A stretch of DNA of 6,459 nt. Source: Actinomycetota bacterium. Lineage in GTDB: Bacteria; Actinomycetota; Actinomycetes; Streptosporangiales; Streptosporangiaceae. The stretch spans positions 6,285 through 12,743 of the forward strand of contig PMOU01000276.1 in assembly GCA_003161205.1 (NCBI GenBank), written 5' to 3'. Positions within the stretch are counted from its first letter, which is position 1; each line of letters opens with the position of its first letter. Both the position numbers and the translations under genes were made by a program. The notes beneath the pieces were generated by a model. That model did not search any database. It was given only the letters and a program-made list of their open reading frames with translations, and had not been told where the DNA came from. Positions 6,180 to 6,459 of the stretch are shown in pieces.

Positions 6180-6203
6180 TTACGGCTTAGCGGGTGCTTA
6201 CCC

Positions 6204-6234
6204 TTGGCTCCCCCGAAGGTAGGTGGCTCATTAT
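6204..6234 (+). promoter_or_regulatory. weak candidate promoter for the Tyr/Pro/Gly-repeat ORF
   Basis: TTGGCT (6204-6209) and CATTAT (6229-6234) each match 4 of 6 bases of the -35 and -10 consensus, but the 19-bp spacer is long. Transcription would start near 6241, giving a leader of about 53 nt. The surrounding segment (6230-6250) is clearly more AT-rich than the genes. Poor -35 and spacing would fit an activator-dependent promoter. Confidence 0.3.
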
Positions 6235-6294
6235 CAAGACATAACGAAAGAACGACGCCGCCAGCCGGGCGGCATTGAGTTGGGGGCGACACCC

Positions 6295-6459
6295 ATGAGC
6301 CAGACCTACGACCCGAGCGATTCCGAGCACACCAGCGGATCGGACTACCCCGGCGAGCAGGCTTACCCGAGTGGACAGGCATACCCAGGCGGGCACGGTT
6401 ACCCGAGTGGGCTGGCCTACCCGGTCGGACCCGGTTACGGCGCTGGACCCGGTTACGGC
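6295..6459 (+). CDS. N-terminal part of a protein with a Tyr-Pro-Gly hexapeptide repeat (runs off window)
   Basis: Fifty-five codons are open from the ATG at 6295 to the window edge. A G-rich stretch (GGGGG, 6282-6286, eight bases upstream) is the only Shine-Dalgarno candidate. Residues 1-17 are polar and acidic (MSQTYDPSDSEHTSGSD). From Tyr18 on, a strict six-residue period follows: Tyr at 18, 24, 30, 36, 42, 48 and 54, with consensus Y-P-x-G-x-[A/G]. No signal peptide or membrane segment is present so far. Such flexible Pro/Gly/Tyr-rich cytoplasmic leaders commonly precede a transmembrane helix and an extracytoplasmic domain (for example HtrA-like proteases, DUF4190 or RDD proteins) in Actinomycetota. 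The actual family cannot be told from this fragment. It has its own upstream region of 141 bp and is probably a separate transcription unit from the SGNH operon. Confidence 0.75.
   Translation, partial: MSQTYDPSDSEHTSGSDYPGEQAYPSGQAYPGGHGYPSGLAYPVGPGYGAGPGYG
6346..6459 (+). repeat. 18-bp coding minisatellite-like repeat (about 6.3 units)
   Basis: Each unit starts with a TAC codon and encodes Y-P/G-x-G-x-A/G. Some pieces are exact copies: TTACCCGAGTGG at 6363-6374 and 6399-6410 (two units apart), and GGACCCGGTTACGGC at 6427-6441 and 6445-6459 (one unit apart). The array continues past the window edge. Confidence 0.85.

Noticed and set aside
6199..6221. Possible hairpin TACC-CTT...GAA-GGTA as a terminator for the SGNH operon.
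   Set aside because: The stem is only about 6 bp with a bulge and overlaps the candidate promoter of the next gene; too weak to call.

Overview
The window is high-GC DNA with short intergenic gaps, GTG as well as ATG starts, 4-nt stop/start overlaps and proteins typical of Actinomycetota. A eukaryote-like long DeoC, MgtA/PimC-type mannosyltransferases and a Tyr/Pro/Gly-rich N-terminus all fit that phylum. I cannot place it to genus. No rRNA, tRNA, CRISPR array, insertion sequence or phage gene is visible.

Left arm (1-2999, minus strand). Reading away from the centre, the order is an amidase-signature hydrolase (1839-2999), an alpha/beta hydrolase (938-1756) and deoxyribose-phosphate aldolase deoC (1-848), whose C-terminus lies outside the window. 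The gaps of 82 and 89 bp each hold a hairpin. The one after the alpha/beta hydrolase (904-933) is a good terminator candidate, so the three genes are probably not one tight operon.

Centre (3000-3065). About 66 bp separate the diverging amidase and glycosyltransferase genes, so promoters for both directions should lie here. No convincing -35/-10 pair is readable.

Right arm (3066-6153, plus strand). Three genes form a tight, translationally coupled operon: a GT4 mannosyltransferase resembling mycobacterial MgtA (formerly PimB), a second GT4 enzyme resembling PimC, and a cytoplasmic SGNH/GDSL hydrolase. The junctions are 4-nt overlaps (GTGA, then ATGA). By family the two transferases should put mannose from GDP-mannose onto membrane lipids such as phosphatidylinositol mannosides or glucuronosyl-diacylglycerol. 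The SGNH enzyme may remove or remodel an acyl group in the same pathway, but that is inference from context.

Right edge (6154-6459). A 141-bp gap holds two 11-bp direct repeats that look like a response-regulator operator, and a weak promoter. A new ORF follows, whose first 55 codons include a strict hexapeptide (Y-P-x-G-x-A/G) repeat; its functional domain is beyond the window.

I found no clear undescribed system. The points most worth checking are the coupled mannosyltransferase-SGNH module, a strong hairpin inside the second transferase gene, and the repeat-bearing region upstream of the last ORF.
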